Assembly: GCF_963576615.1 (NCBI RefSeq)
Contig: NC_088711.1
Coordinates: 35,328,121 to 35,392,120, forward strand
DNA length: 64,000 bases
Direction of reading: 5' to 3'
Source: Watersipora subatra
Lineage: Eukaryota; Bryozoa; Gymnolaemata; Cheilostomatida; Watersiporidae
Shown here in pieces: positions 1 through 10,900 of the stretch. The stretch's first letter is position 1, and each line of letters starts with the position of its first letter. The notes under the pieces are model-generated. The model ran no database searches, had not been told where the DNA came from, and was given only the letters and a program-made list of their open reading frames with translations. The translations under genes and the position numbers were made by a program.

Positions 1-988
1 CAACACCTATAATTACAACTTTTCCTGCGGTGAGTTTATACATATCTTTGATAGTTTGTGTTGACAATGCTTTTAGTGGTTGTCCACTCAAACCTCCAAC
101 TTCAACTTTGTTGCTGCTAATAAGATCCGAAGACCGGGTAACCGTGGTGTTTGAAACAATAAGACCATCTATTCCACTGTTTTTAGCGGTTACTACTGTT
201 GCGATATCTACTTTATCTTTTTCTGTCAGGTCCGGAGCTATCTTTATTAGTATTGGTGGCTTCACTCCATCAGTAAGTTTGTCTCTAGCCTCAACAACTG
301 CATCCACAATTTGCTCGAGTTGTTCTCTCCCTTGCAGTTTGCGAAGTCCTGGAGTGTTTGGGCTTGATATGTTCACAACCAAAAAATCTGCCATACGGCC
401 AAATGCTTGCACACCTTTTACATAATCAGCCACAGCATCTGTTGTTGTCTTATTCTTCCCCAGGTTGACTCCAACAAATCCAGATGTCTCTTCACGCTCC
501 TTCAAGCTAAACCAACGTTTGAACCGTGCCACAGCAACATCATGACCACAACTGTTGAACCCATATCGATTTATTATAGCCATGTCCTCTTTCAAACGAA
601 ACACTCTTGGCAGCTCGTTTCCTGGTTGAGGTTCGGGTGTAACCCCACCAACTTCAATGAAACCAAAGCCAAAGCCGAGAAGACCAGTAATAGCTTCGCA
701 GTGTTTATCAAAGCCAGCAGATAATCCTATAGGATTCAAAAACATTTTTCCTAATACGGAAATGTTCAGGTTGTCCTTATTTACATCAGTGCACTTAGGA
801 TACAATCCTCTTTTGGCACATGAAATCGCAAGATTGTGAGCTGTTTCGGCTGCGGTAAATCTGTGTATAGTTGGCATCACAGCATGCGCATAAAACTTAG
901 GATTACCGTAGTAAATTGCATGACCAGCGAATAAAGCGCTTCCTCCAGATGCTATCACAAGCAAGGGTTTAAGACGTGAAAGTCGCAT
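1..988 (-). CDS. DHODH: Dihydroorotate dehydrogenase (class 2, mitochondrial), 5' part, intron-free
   Basis: This gene oxidises dihydroorotate to orotate, the fourth step of de novo pyrimidine synthesis, in the mitochondrial inner membrane using ubiquinone (family knowledge). The reverse strand reads 329 codons without a stop, starting at the ATG at 988-986; an in-frame TAG lies four codons upstream (1000-998), so this start is firm. Visible: an N-terminal hydrophobic stretch (LLVIASGGSALFAGHAIYY, about residues 9-27) as in the membrane anchor of class 2 enzymes; NPIGLSAGFDKH (about 84-95); the GFGFIEVGGVTPEPQPGN block; NRYGFNS; GVNLGKNK; VVNISSPNTPGLR with the class 2 serine base region; LIKIAPDL; and IVSNTTVTR. 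Family members are about 390-400 aa, so roughly 60 C-terminal residues lie beyond the left edge. No intron interrupts the 988 bases, unlike the multi-exon vertebrate gene. It could be an intron-poor native gene or an intact retrocopy. Confidence 0.95.
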   Translation of the reverse strand, partial: MRLSRLKPLLVIASGGSALFAGHAIYYGNPKFYAHAVMPTIHRFTAAETAHNLAISCAKRGLYPKCTDVNKDNLNISVLGKMFLNPIGLSAGFDKHCEAITGLLGFGFGFIEVGGVTPEPQPGNELPRVFRLKEDMAIINRYGFNSCGHDVAVARFKRWFSLKEREETSGFVGVNLGKNKTTTDAVADYVKGVQAFGRMADFLVVNISSPNTPGLRKLQGREQLEQIVDAVVEARDKLTDGVKPPILIKIAPDLTEKDKVDIATVVTAKNSGIDGLIVSNTTVTRSSDLISSNKVEVGGLSGQPLKALSTQTIKDMYKLTAGKVVIIGV

Positions 989-1837
989 TTTGTGCCTCTA
1001 GATACCTTAACAAACCCACGTTTTGTATCAAACTATCGCTTTTTCTCTCCTTCACCTTAGAGTAATGTTTCGCGTTTGCGAAGTGATTACTTTATGCACG
1101 TAACATTCGCTGTTTTATACAGTGTTCGATTTTTCATAGAGTAAAAACGTTTTGCGATGTTTTTTTTCAAGATAAATTAACTTCAAAAAATTTATGTACA
1201 CCAATAATATCATCAGCAGTTGTTCCTTTTACGATAACAATGCCGATACGTAAAAGGGCTATTTCTACAGATTATACGGGCGCCAATCGAAGTACGCGCA
1301 TGCGCTGTATGTATTGGAAAACCCAGATAGGCGACGATATGAAACTGCGCTTTGTACAGTGATTCGCTAGTGCGCTCACCTTATAAATGAAGTTTGTCGC
1401 TGTTTTCTAGTTTTGCTCATTTTAATATCTACTTTCAAATCATGTCAGTCAGAAAACTTTATGGTGCTCATGCTGCCAAAATAATTTATGAAGTCATAAA
1501 ACCTTTGAACATAACTTTCAATGCCAAATGCAGTATTTTCGTAATGTCTTTAGCAAGCTACAATTAAGAACCGAACTAAGTCCAATGTATAGCTCTATCC
1601 ATACCTTTTTCAGTTAACTAAATCGTAAAGTTTTTTTTTTAAATTCAAATGAGTAAGTTTAAATCTTAACTATTTTTCAACAACAATGATCTTTCTCGGA
1701 GGGTAAACAACTCTTGAGCAAACACTTATGTAATTCATGCATGTACCAGAGTGTGTTGAAACTAGCTGCATAATGCAGGGGCTTTGAAGTAGCTAATCTA
1801 CTTAGCCAGTTGCAAATGCAACAGAACAAAATAGTCT
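989..1837. other. Upstream region of DHODH
   Basis: This stretch precedes the minus-strand DHODH start and should contain its 5' UTR and promoter. It includes a CG-containing patch around 1255-1300 (gggcgccaatcgaagtacgc) that is richer in CpG than its surroundings. I see no coding exon or clear TATA box. Confidence 0.35.
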
Positions 1838-2469
1838 TTGGCAGCAAAAATTAAAACTATGTATACGATTAAATGCAGAAACTTTACCTTCGCTGCATGT
1901 AGACGTAGAAAGTTATATCAATCTGTGGAGCATCACAACAGGCATAGCGAACCTCATTTCGAACTACTTTTGTATGGGTCAATTTCCATTCACCATTTTC
2001 TTGGTAATTTTTCAAGTCAATCCCGTTGCGGCGCTTGGTTAGATTTACTTGATAAACATCATAACTCCATGTGCCAAGTTTTAGTTTACATTGCTACAAA
2101 ACGTCACAACTCTATGGTAAGTTCCAATTTATAATGCTTTAAACATCATAACACCACATGCTACGCTTCAGTTCAAATTGCTACAAAACCCAAAGATTCA
2201 GTGTAAAGAGTATGGGTTGTCTGCCCTTAACTTCATCTTACATATTAGCTGCACATCACTGACAACTGTTAGTGGTGTCGAATACCCCTATGCTTTGCTC
2301 TCATATGCATGTAGATGCAACCAACAGAACAGATGCAACAGAAGAGATGGAACAATTTACATCGAGAGCTTTGTTGAAGGCTAGGAATAAAGCTAGAGAT
2401 TGCTCACTTTTGGTCAATAAGGATTCCAGCAGAATCAAGCACTTTATTATATACACATGTTATTTATAA

Positions 2470-3110
2470 TTGGGGTCCAACCCATCAAGGACCTGTCACC
2501 AAAGTAATTTTCAAAAAAGTTGCCCAAGAACAGCTTTTTCAACCGCGCTTGGATGATTTAGAAAGATCACAAGTTTCCAATATGTCTGCCCACATTGCTG
2601 AGAAGACTATGAATTCCGGCAAAGCACATTATGGTCTAGTAAAAGTGGTTTCTTCAATCACACCAAAAAAACGTTTTTCTGTACTACTGCGTTGAGAGAT
2701 AGTTTCCTTGCTATAAAATTTGAGGCTATCTCTTCAAAATTGTGGAGTACCAAGCAAGCTCGTTGATCATGTTTGCAGCTGTACCACTCCTCACAGTATT
2801 GCACTATTCTATCAAGCAATGCTCACGGCAAATAGGCAACAGGGTCATGGCTAATAATCTAAGGGCCTTTGCCATGAGACAAGTTGCCCTCATGTAGTTT
2901 AAAAACTAAAGCCAAGATAGGTGTTTTAGTTGACTGGCATGGGTGATAAGCTAGCTGTGACTCCCTGCCTCCTATGCATAGTAGTTCTTACATTTTTAAG
3001 AATTTGCAAGAAGACATCATTCTCTTGCTGGAAAAGAATAAAGCTATTGATTCATTCTTCTCCAGCTTTAAGAATGAATCAAGAGCACAAATGAACAACA
3101 TATAGCACAG
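2470..3110 (+). pseudogene. Possible decayed coding relic, family unknown
   Basis: Plus-strand frames here keep protein-like runs broken by stops and frame changes. About 2470-2670 reads an amphipathic stretch containing GPVTKVIFKKVAQEQLFQP and DLERSQVSNMSAHIAEK. About 2780-2900 and 2905-2950 read further pieces in other frames (PLLTVLHYSIKQCSRQ; AKIGVLVDWHG). I recognise no family. The pattern suggests an old transposon or retrocopy ORF, but chance open frames in AT-rich DNA cannot be excluded. Confidence 0.25.
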
Positions 3111-3117
3111 GCGAGTT

Positions 3118-3422
3118 CACATGAACTATTACTAACTGCTAGTTACTAACTACTACCTATTTGTTACTAACTACTAGTTACTAACTACTAGTTAGTAACT
3201 AGTAGTAACTAACTTCTAGTTACTAGCTACTAGTCACTAACTACTAGTTACTAACTACTAGTTACTAACTTCTAATTACTAGCTACTAACTATTAGTTAC
3301 TGTAACTACTAGTTACTATTAGTCATTAACTATTAGTTAATAACTACTTACTATTAGTCATTAACTAATAGTTACTAACTACTAGCTACTACCTATTAGT
3401 CATTAACTAGTAGTTTCTAAGA
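3118..3422. repeat. Minisatellite, about 14-bp unit (ctagttactaacta)
   Basis: Imperfect tandem copies of a ctagttactaacta-type unit run for about 300 bases, with partly palindromic actagt/ctagtt words. The array lies downstream of the receptor exons on the minus strand. Confidence 0.85.
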
Positions 3423-3839
3423 CAAATCTAGTCTTTATATATTTGTATCAATAGAATATACCAAGGGGCAACCTGGACATGGTCTCCAGTTTATACACTA
3501 CATGCATGAACAAAAGATACATACGTCAAAAACCCAAGTGTAAGTATACTTATTCAAACTCTAAAGAAATTGCAAACGCATAGTTTGTGGGGAATCGTAT
3601 TTTCTGCTACATCGACAACTATATTTTACGTGGATTTGCCTGAGCATGTCTATTTTAGTGATCCAGAATGCTTTCTGCTTGAAAAAGTACTTGTACTTGT
3701 TTTAGCATAGAGTAGTATCTAGTCTATTGGACAGCAACCTTGTTGACCTTTACGATGGTACGCTTATGACAAATAGAACAGACCACTACTAAGCTAACCA
3801 TTACAATGCTTCCCAAGTAGAAATAATATATTGCCTTAC

Positions 3840-5285
3840 CTGATCATCAAAAGGAAAATATTTGATCGTTATTTCACAGGCACCATTAAACTTCACTATA
3901 GGAGGCCAGAAAACATTTCCTGTGTGTGATACCATGGCTAACGCTTGCATATAGCCTCCTTTCATATCCTCTACACTGTAATCAGCCAAAAAATGCCGAT
4001 CTTGTATGAAGTTTGTGTTTATTAGTATCTAATCTTTCAAGACAATTGCCAAGTGCAGAGGAAACACCAGCGACTTATAAATCTTTATTATAATAAAAAC
4101 TGTTCGTTTCTGTAAAGCTTTCTATAAAAAATGATTACACTGCATAGGAATCCAACTTGGATACTCAGATTCCTAGCCAAGCGCACTCCCTGCTGCGCCA
4201 CTCATCTACCATGCAGCTCCACTGAATAATTGTGCACATAATTATTACACATGATGATCTCTGAGACTGCCACTAGTGTAGAATAATAGCTCCACGCTAG
4301 AGCAAAAATGCTTTTACAGTAGCAGCTATTGTAGAAAAAAAAACAGATAAGCCAATACCAAAGTGCAAATGCTTATTTGAAGTGTTTATTACGCACAGCT
4401 TGTTGAGAAAATCATTACATTTCAAAGCAAACCGTTTCCAGAAGCAAAGTTCTTAGAAAAAAGTATATAAAAGATAATTTTTGTGCAATAAAATAGAGTT
4501 GTAAAAGCAAGATAAAACACACAAACTGGTTGATAGGACCTGCCTGTTGTATAGAACTATATCTGGCAGCCAGATCAATGAACATGGTATTCTGATCACT
4601 TCTAGGTTGTTATAGTCTTTTGGGTTCCAGACCAACTTCTCATCTGACCATTCCTGTGCAGTAGATTATTAAAGCATTTACGTTGTATATTAAGGGTTGT
4701 CTTCCCAGATTGGATAACTCCAGCAAAGTATTTGTTAACTCAAATAATGGCAGATATTTGAAGTTGGGTTTAAATGGATGATCAAATTACAAAATTGCTC
4801 CAACATAACCATCTGGCTTACCTGATCAAGCCAGACAAGTGCACTGAGCACCTGATTCTTCTCCACCTAAAAGCAGGTTTGTACACTATTATGTAGGTTT
4901 ATAATAAAGAGGCTATGTAGCTGCAGTATAGAGCTTTCACCCGATAAAAACTTTTTGAGTCTCGGCTTTTGTGATCTAACAATACAAAACGATAGTAAAA
5001 TACTTCTAATATTTCTCATTAACAGCAATGTAGCTATGCGTATGCCATGAGTGTACATATTGTATCTTCTTAGTAATAGGTTAGGGCTCAAATCAGCACT
5101 ATGTATCTCACCACATCTATCTGATTCATGGTGAGGCCAATCTTCAGAGTGATTGGATCTGATGCCTTCATAACTGGTCTAACAGCTTTTTCATAATTGG
5201 TCATTAGAGATCGGAGGAGTCTCTGTTCATCTGTGTCTGTCATGCGAAACTCCGTATAATTAATCGAAGAGGCAGAGAGCTCTTG
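3840..5285 (-). CDS. Nicotinic acetylcholine receptor-like Cys-loop subunit, extracellular domain exons only
   Basis: Four minus-strand exons encode part of the ligand-binding domain of a pentameric Cys-loop channel. Exon A (5285-5112, 174 nt) carries [16 protein letters not shown]...LTMNQIDV. Exon B (4866-4822, 45 nt) carries [15 protein letters not shown]. Exon C (4653-4544, 110 nt) carries [14 protein letters not shown]...[10 protein letters not shown], including the loop A region. Exon D (3975-3840, 136 nt) carries [19 protein letters not shown] and the YFPFDDQ Cys-loop core with the first loop cysteine. The 45- and 110-nt sizes are the classic conserved exon sizes of nicotinic subunit genes, and all phases join. 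Exon C ends in AG|GCAGGT, a GC donor. The signal-peptide exon, the exon with the second loop cysteine and loop C, and M1-M4 were not found; 2.8 kb further on the same strand lies DHODH. It could be a gene with distant exons, a soluble-binding-protein relative, or a fragment. Confidence 0.85.
4130..4310 (-). mobile_element. tRNA-derived SINE copy in a receptor intron
   Basis: The block reads, on the minus strand, a shared core (catcatgtgtaataattatg, cacaattattc) followed by a tRNA-like head containing gcgcagcagggagtgcgc and a trailing gattcc-type B box. The same core plus head recurs at 11.7, 31.1, 31.3, 39.3, 40.5 and 43.9 kb. It sits in the 568-bp intron between the 110-nt and 136-nt receptor exons. 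Confidence 0.6.
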
Positions 5286-7825
5286 CTAGGTCAAGGATAC
5301 AATAAACAAATGAGAATGATCTGCTTGATAAGCAATAAGGTCGTAAGGTCACAAATTTACCACTAGGAAAAATTGTGTCTATTTTAGCTTTCTACCCTCT
5401 ATGAATATTGATGTTTCCCAGAGAAATAGCTAATGGTAAATCTCATTTTAGCATTGCACAAACACAGCTTTGGTGCGTCATGTATCTAGCCTTAACGTAA
5501 ATAATCATTGCCTCCCATTTTATTCTCTTCCTAACCTTGTATTTTAAACACTGAGTTGTGCGCTCACTGACACTAAAGAAGACGACTTTATGAATCTTAT
5601 GGAGTTATTTCATTCAAATTTCATAGATTTCACTCAAAGTTGTGTGAATGTTTAAAATTAACCATAATATGTATTATTATATTAAGTTACATTATCCTCC
5701 TTCTAAAGAATGGTAAGACTAACGAATCTTTACAGGAAACATCTGTTGTCTTGTAAGATGACTGGAATCACTATTAACACAGTCCTACCATTGTCATCAT
5801 TTTTACATGAATCAACAGAATAGAGTCAGTGCATTAAAACATATTATTTCAAAATGCTCCAAATTCTCTTGACAGAGCTGCCCGAATCAATCCTACTAAC
5901 ATAGTATTGCAGTAACTTGCACTCAGCCTCTCGGCTACAGTTATTACTGTTGCAATATCAGCGCTCTACTTTGGTGAGATTTCAATTAACTTCATATAGT
6001 TATTCAGCTGTTATATACTTTATTATTTTTTTATGTCAACATTTTAGAACTTTGCTGTAACTTTGTTTGGTGTCACAACATGTCTTATAGTAAGTTTAGT
6101 TTTGTTAATCGGCAAAATGCCGCTCAGAAAACCATATTAATAAAGCATGGATTATTCTCATTCAAAGGAAAACAAGAGAAAAAATAATCTACCTGCAATC
6201 AATCATTTTAAAAAGCAAAATATAAGAAATAAACATTATTAGTGATATAGCTTTGGGCAAATTGATGTGATAAATAAAATGTTTTTCCCACTTTTTTTGT
6301 TACTTCCAAGCTTGTTTAGACCCTTTGAAACACTTCATTTGTTATATTTACTAGTTTATAATTCCAAAATTCTAGTTATACAGTGTATTGGCTCAGATTT
6401 AAAATGTGTTTGCTTACAGAGTTGATGTTTCAAAAGGAACAACCATCTTAAAACCAAAATAAGACACAAAAAGATTACCAAATGAATGCAAATTATTATT
6501 TGCAAAATCTGCATTACCGTTTCTCAGCAATATAATTAATTCTTGCAGCTAATATCTTTAGTGGCAAACAATTACTCGCATGTAATTTATTTTCTATTTT
6601 TACCATTTAAATATAAATAGATTTTAAAAATCCACATACCACTTTGAATTGATGGTTCAACTTTTATCATTCAAAATAATTAATAAAACTACCTATGTAC
6701 AAAAACCTGACAATATCCTTATAGAAATATTTAAGTTTATATTTCAATGTTGTTGAAAAATTTAAAAATTAACTTTTAAATGGCTGTCATTTTAGCAGGC
6801 CATCCGCTAGTTTTGACATTCAAACAGGTCCTCTACTTACAGTAACTAGTTGAATACTGCTGGAGCCTATGCATTTCTGCTAAGTGTTTCCTAATTAACA
6901 GCGTCTGTTGTCAATACGACAAGTTGAGACTTTTCTCCAATAACATTTGTTGTATTAATTGAATTACCACTAACAAATCATGTAATGGCGTAGAGAAGAG
7001 GTCACTGCTGAGTAATAATATGTCTAGTTGAGACAATCTCTTTCAGACATTGACCTCTCCGTACAATATAGACACTAATTGTCCTTTGGTACTCCTACAT
7101 GTCAAGCATCTCTACGGAAAAGCCAACTAATAGGCAATATTATTTAACACAATACCCTATGGTAAATTGCTATTATATGGAAGTTTGTTTCATGAACGCT
7201 TCCAGCAAATTACTTCTTTTCATTTGTAATACAGTTTAACTCTAGGCTAAAATCTTTCATAAAACAGACAGAAAGAAATATTACATTGCAATTGTTTAGT
7301 TGGAGAGAGAGAATACATGTGTTTACTTAACGCAAATAAGAATATTCTTAACATTACCTTGAGGGTTTTTCATAAAATATGTCTTCAAGCTTCAAATTAA
7401 GGTTATTGCAAGAAGTGGTAAATGTAGCAAATGTCTGCTGGCACAAACAGGAAATATTATGGGTTTACTGGTCTGTCAGTTGAAGGGCATCCTTTTTTAT
7501 GATAAATTCACATATTGTGGGTAGTCACTGAACACTAATACTATAGCATCTAAAGATGAGATACAAACAGTTTGAAGTTACTATAGTAAAGGTCTGGTTT
7601 TTACATTCTCTCTCGACTCTTGTAAACATGTCACCCAATCAAGACAACTGATTGAGAAATACTTAATAATTAAACTGCTAACACAATCTGAAGTTTTCTT
7701 CAGTGTTTAGTTGACCTTTTACTTGCTAAATGCTCTTAAAGATATAGTATACAGTTAAAAATCTTCGTTGATTCAAGCACCGGTAAAGGTATAACGGTTA
7801 GAGTTTTTCCATACGATTTTCGTCT
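5286..7825. other. Gene-poor AT-rich stretch
   Basis: No exon with credible protein similarity was seen on either strand. The region lies upstream of the visible receptor exons, so it may be the first receptor intron (the signal-peptide exon is missing) or intergenic DNA. Confidence 0.4.
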
Positions 7826-7829
7826 TTGA

Positions 7830-8085
7830 ACATACAAACATACATACATCCATACATACATAAATCCATACATACATTCATACGTACATATGTATATACA
7901 TACATAGGTACATACATCCATACGTATGTACATGCATACATACGTACATACATATGTACGTACATACATATGTACGTACATACATATGTACATACATCCA
8001 TACGTACATATATATGTACATACATACGTACGTACGTACATACATACATACATACATACATATGTACATACATACGCACATATCG
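7830..8085. repeat. Microsatellite, (CATA/GTAC)-type tetranucleotide array
   Basis: About 250 bases of catacata, cgta and tgta tetranucleotides. Because it lacks stops in several frames it yields Tyr/Met/Cys/Val- and Tyr/Ile/His/Thr-rich open frames on both strands; these are not genes. Confidence 0.95.
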
Positions 8086-8339
8086 TCAAAGGAGGGCATT
8101 ATTACTTGCTCTAACAGGTCTATCATAAAGTGCTCAAGATAATCAATATTAATTAGTTGCAGTATTGTTCAAGTGACATTTACAGCTCATGTACAAATGT
8201 AAATAACAACAATTTATCAAAACAACTGGACTAGTAAAACTAAAATGAATTGTTACTTGGTTGCTTAATCTACAAGTGAGGAGCTATTGAATAAAGTGAT
8301 TGCAAGCGAGCAGGTTAATTGAGACAGGGATTAGGTAGT

Positions 8340-8830
8340 TATAAATTAGTTGTAGATAATGTGTAGTAGAGTTGTAGATGAGTTATAAGCCAATTGCAGC
8401 CAAGTCGTAGATGGATCATAGCAAAGTTGTAGAAGAGCCATAATCAGGTCGTAGGTAAGTCAAAGTCAAGTCATAGATGAGTCATAGTCAAGTCATAGAT
8501 GAGTCATAACCAAGTCATAGATGAGTCCAAGTCAAGTCATAGGTTGAGTCCAAGTCAAGTCATAGATAAGTCATAACCAAGTCATAGATGAGTCCAAGTC
8601 AAGTCATAAATGAGCCATAGTCAAGCCATAGGTTGAGTTCAAGTCAAGTCATAGATGAGTCATAACCAAGTCATAGATGAGTCCAAGTCAAGTCGTAAAT
8701 GAGCCATAGTCAAGTCATGGATGAGTCCAAGTCAAGTCATAGATGAGTCATAGTCAAGTCATAGATGAGTTGTAGTCAAGTCATAGATGAGTTGTAAATG
8801 AGGTATAAATAAGTTATAGATGAATTATTA
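8340..8830. repeat. Minisatellite, about 22-bp unit (aagtcatagatgagtccaag type)
   Basis: About twenty imperfect tandem copies of a 22-bp unit built on gtcatagatgagt, alternating with gtccaagtca and cataaccaa variants. Divergence increases toward both edges of the array. Confidence 0.9.
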
Positions 8831-10586
8831 TAGATAAGTTATAAGTTTCAAACAGAATTTCTTCGGAAGGGCTTTTAAGACCCTGCTAAAAAATTTTCCA
8901 AAGCCAATAAAATATAAGTGAGTTAGGTCTCGAAGGAGCTCTACAATCTTCATCCATGTCATCTGGCCTTTTCTTGCAAAGGTTTCCATGACCATGGCTA
9001 ACAAATCAACCGTTCCAAATTTTGTCAACGACTAGCAAGCTTTGTCTTCTCATGTCCTTGCTTTCCTTCTGGGATAAACCCAGAAGTTTGCTAGCAGAAG
9101 TACTGGCATAGCAATCTTACTTGGATGTTACCTGGTTAGCTAATTTCTAGTGATTATTAACTCATATGGATGGCATAAAAAATTGCGTGAGCTCATTTTT
9201 TGCACAGTTTTAGGGTGGCTACACTTTATCTCTATTTTGTTGGTGAAGCAGCTGTTCTAACCTGCGCAATGAACCTGCGCAATAAACCTGCGCAATAAAC
9301 CACCTGACAACGCTAAACTTATCCATTCACTTTTTTATCAATCAGCAGATCTGTTGTCTTCAGGTTGACCTAAAGAGGAAATGAATAGCCTCCAGTAGCC
9401 CTTTTGGGAATTAAACTTAAACATGTAATTGGAAGGTCAGACGTGCTAGACCTCTAGGCTAACTGCCCAGTTTCTAATATAGGAAATATATGTACAGACT
9501 CAGAGTTCGTGCAAACAGGTCATTGTCAACAAGTTGATTTTTTAATTACAGCCGGTTGAGCAGTTTACGGCTAAATAATTCATTCATGCACCAAAAAACA
9601 TGTTGAGATTGTCAAGGACCAGTAAAAGGAATTTCAATGTATGACAGAGAGTTGGTTAAGCAACAACTATAGATGGATCGAAATGCTTGTCCTCATAATT
9701 GGCATTGTAGCAGCAATATTGATCCAGGCAGCTTGATTATGTGAACTGGTTAAACCTTAGACTAAGAGAGATATGAATTTTTAACAAATTCAGTCTTGCA
9801 ATTAGTACAACAACAGGGCTACTTCTGACTAAAACTAAAGCCTGCTGTCTCCAAATTTATCTATAGCATAATGCTATATGTAATGTTCATGGGTACACCA
9901 GCTCAGCACCAGAAACTGTGCCGAGCATAGGAGAAAAAGCCTTTCCAAAACACATTTGGTGTGCACTAACTAACTTGTGTGCACCAGAATAGCTGAACTG
10001 TGGGTGGCCCAGTTTATGTGAGAAAGCGATTACATTAGAATTGTTGAACCGTGGGTGGCCAGTTTATGTAAGAAAATGCTGTGCAGTGGAACAGATGAAT
10101 CGTGAGTGGGCTAGCCTATATTAGTAAGTGGGATACACTAACCCATTGTAGGCTGTCAGTGTTATATGCTATTTTTCATACGTAATCACGGTAAAAGATT
10201 AGATGTTCTATAATCTAAATCAGCAGAAATGTAACGATTCTACTTGGTGACAGAAAACAAACTAAAATACATCTCTATGAAGAGCTCAATGAATACCTCT
10301 ATGTCATTGAAATCAAAATTCAATAACGGCTCAAGGTGTTTAAGATTCTCGTATTTTCTGGTTTGTACAGAGACGTGTTGGTTTACTTCTAGAACTAACC
10401 AGAAATGCTAGTTTAGGGTCATGAGCCTCTCTATTGAAAAAGAAAGAGGGGGTTAGGGGGTTGTTTCTCCAGGTACAAACACAGAGTAGACTGTATACTC
10501 TATGATCATCTTTTCTTGTTGAAACATACTGATATAAACTGATCTTGAATGCGGGGTGTCATGCACAACAGTATCATCATACCTAC
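8831..10586. other. Non-coding stretch
   Basis: No supported gene. Includes three tandem 14-bp copies of aacctgcgcaataa at 9261-9303 and a diffuse repeat of gaactgtgggtggcccagtt / gaaccgtgggtggccagttt near 10000-10070. Confidence 0.4.
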
Positions 10587-10900
10587 CTCAAACTTGGTGG
10601 TCAGGTTGTTGATCATTAAATAGGTGAGATTTGTGTCCCTCTTGTATGTAATATTGGATAAGATATCATAGACATAATTAGTGAGCGAACTTGATATAAC
10701 CAGTGAGACATTGTTGGCGATGTTAGAACCTAGGGCTCTGGCCTTCTCCCTCTGTTGCAATTCATTTTTTTCTGTGTTGATATCACGCAAGGAGTGTAAA
10801 ACCAATTCCATTGTATGGTTGTCGGTAAGTGGCTCACGTTTGTGTTCTGATCTTGTTTGGCCAATCAGCGATGTTGGAATTCCACATAACGGATGGAGGC
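10587..10900 (-). CDS. Orphan exon-like ORF, putative extracellular segment
   Basis: A 314-nt minus-strand stretch with no stop is flanked by a good acceptor (tttgtcttag, ending at 10901) and a donor (gag|gtaggt at 10587). It starts in phase 1 and ends in phase 0. The 104 residues include SLRDINTEKNELQQREKARA, a helical charged stretch, followed by a segment with four N-glycosylation sequons (NVS, NIT, NLT, NLT), which would fit an extracellular domain such as the stalk of an adhesion receptor or polycystin-like protein. I do not recognise a family and found no partner exons, so it may be an exon of a gene with very long introns or a chance ORF. Confidence 0.3.

Noticed and set aside
30-839. 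Plus-strand frames of 131, 105 and 60 codons
   Set aside because: They are antisense shadows of the well-supported minus-strand DHODH coding sequence.
7736-8142. Several overlapping 60-117 codon frames on both strands rich in Tyr, Met, Cys, Val, His, Thr
   Set aside because: All come from the tetranucleotide microsatellite, which lacks stop codons in most frames.
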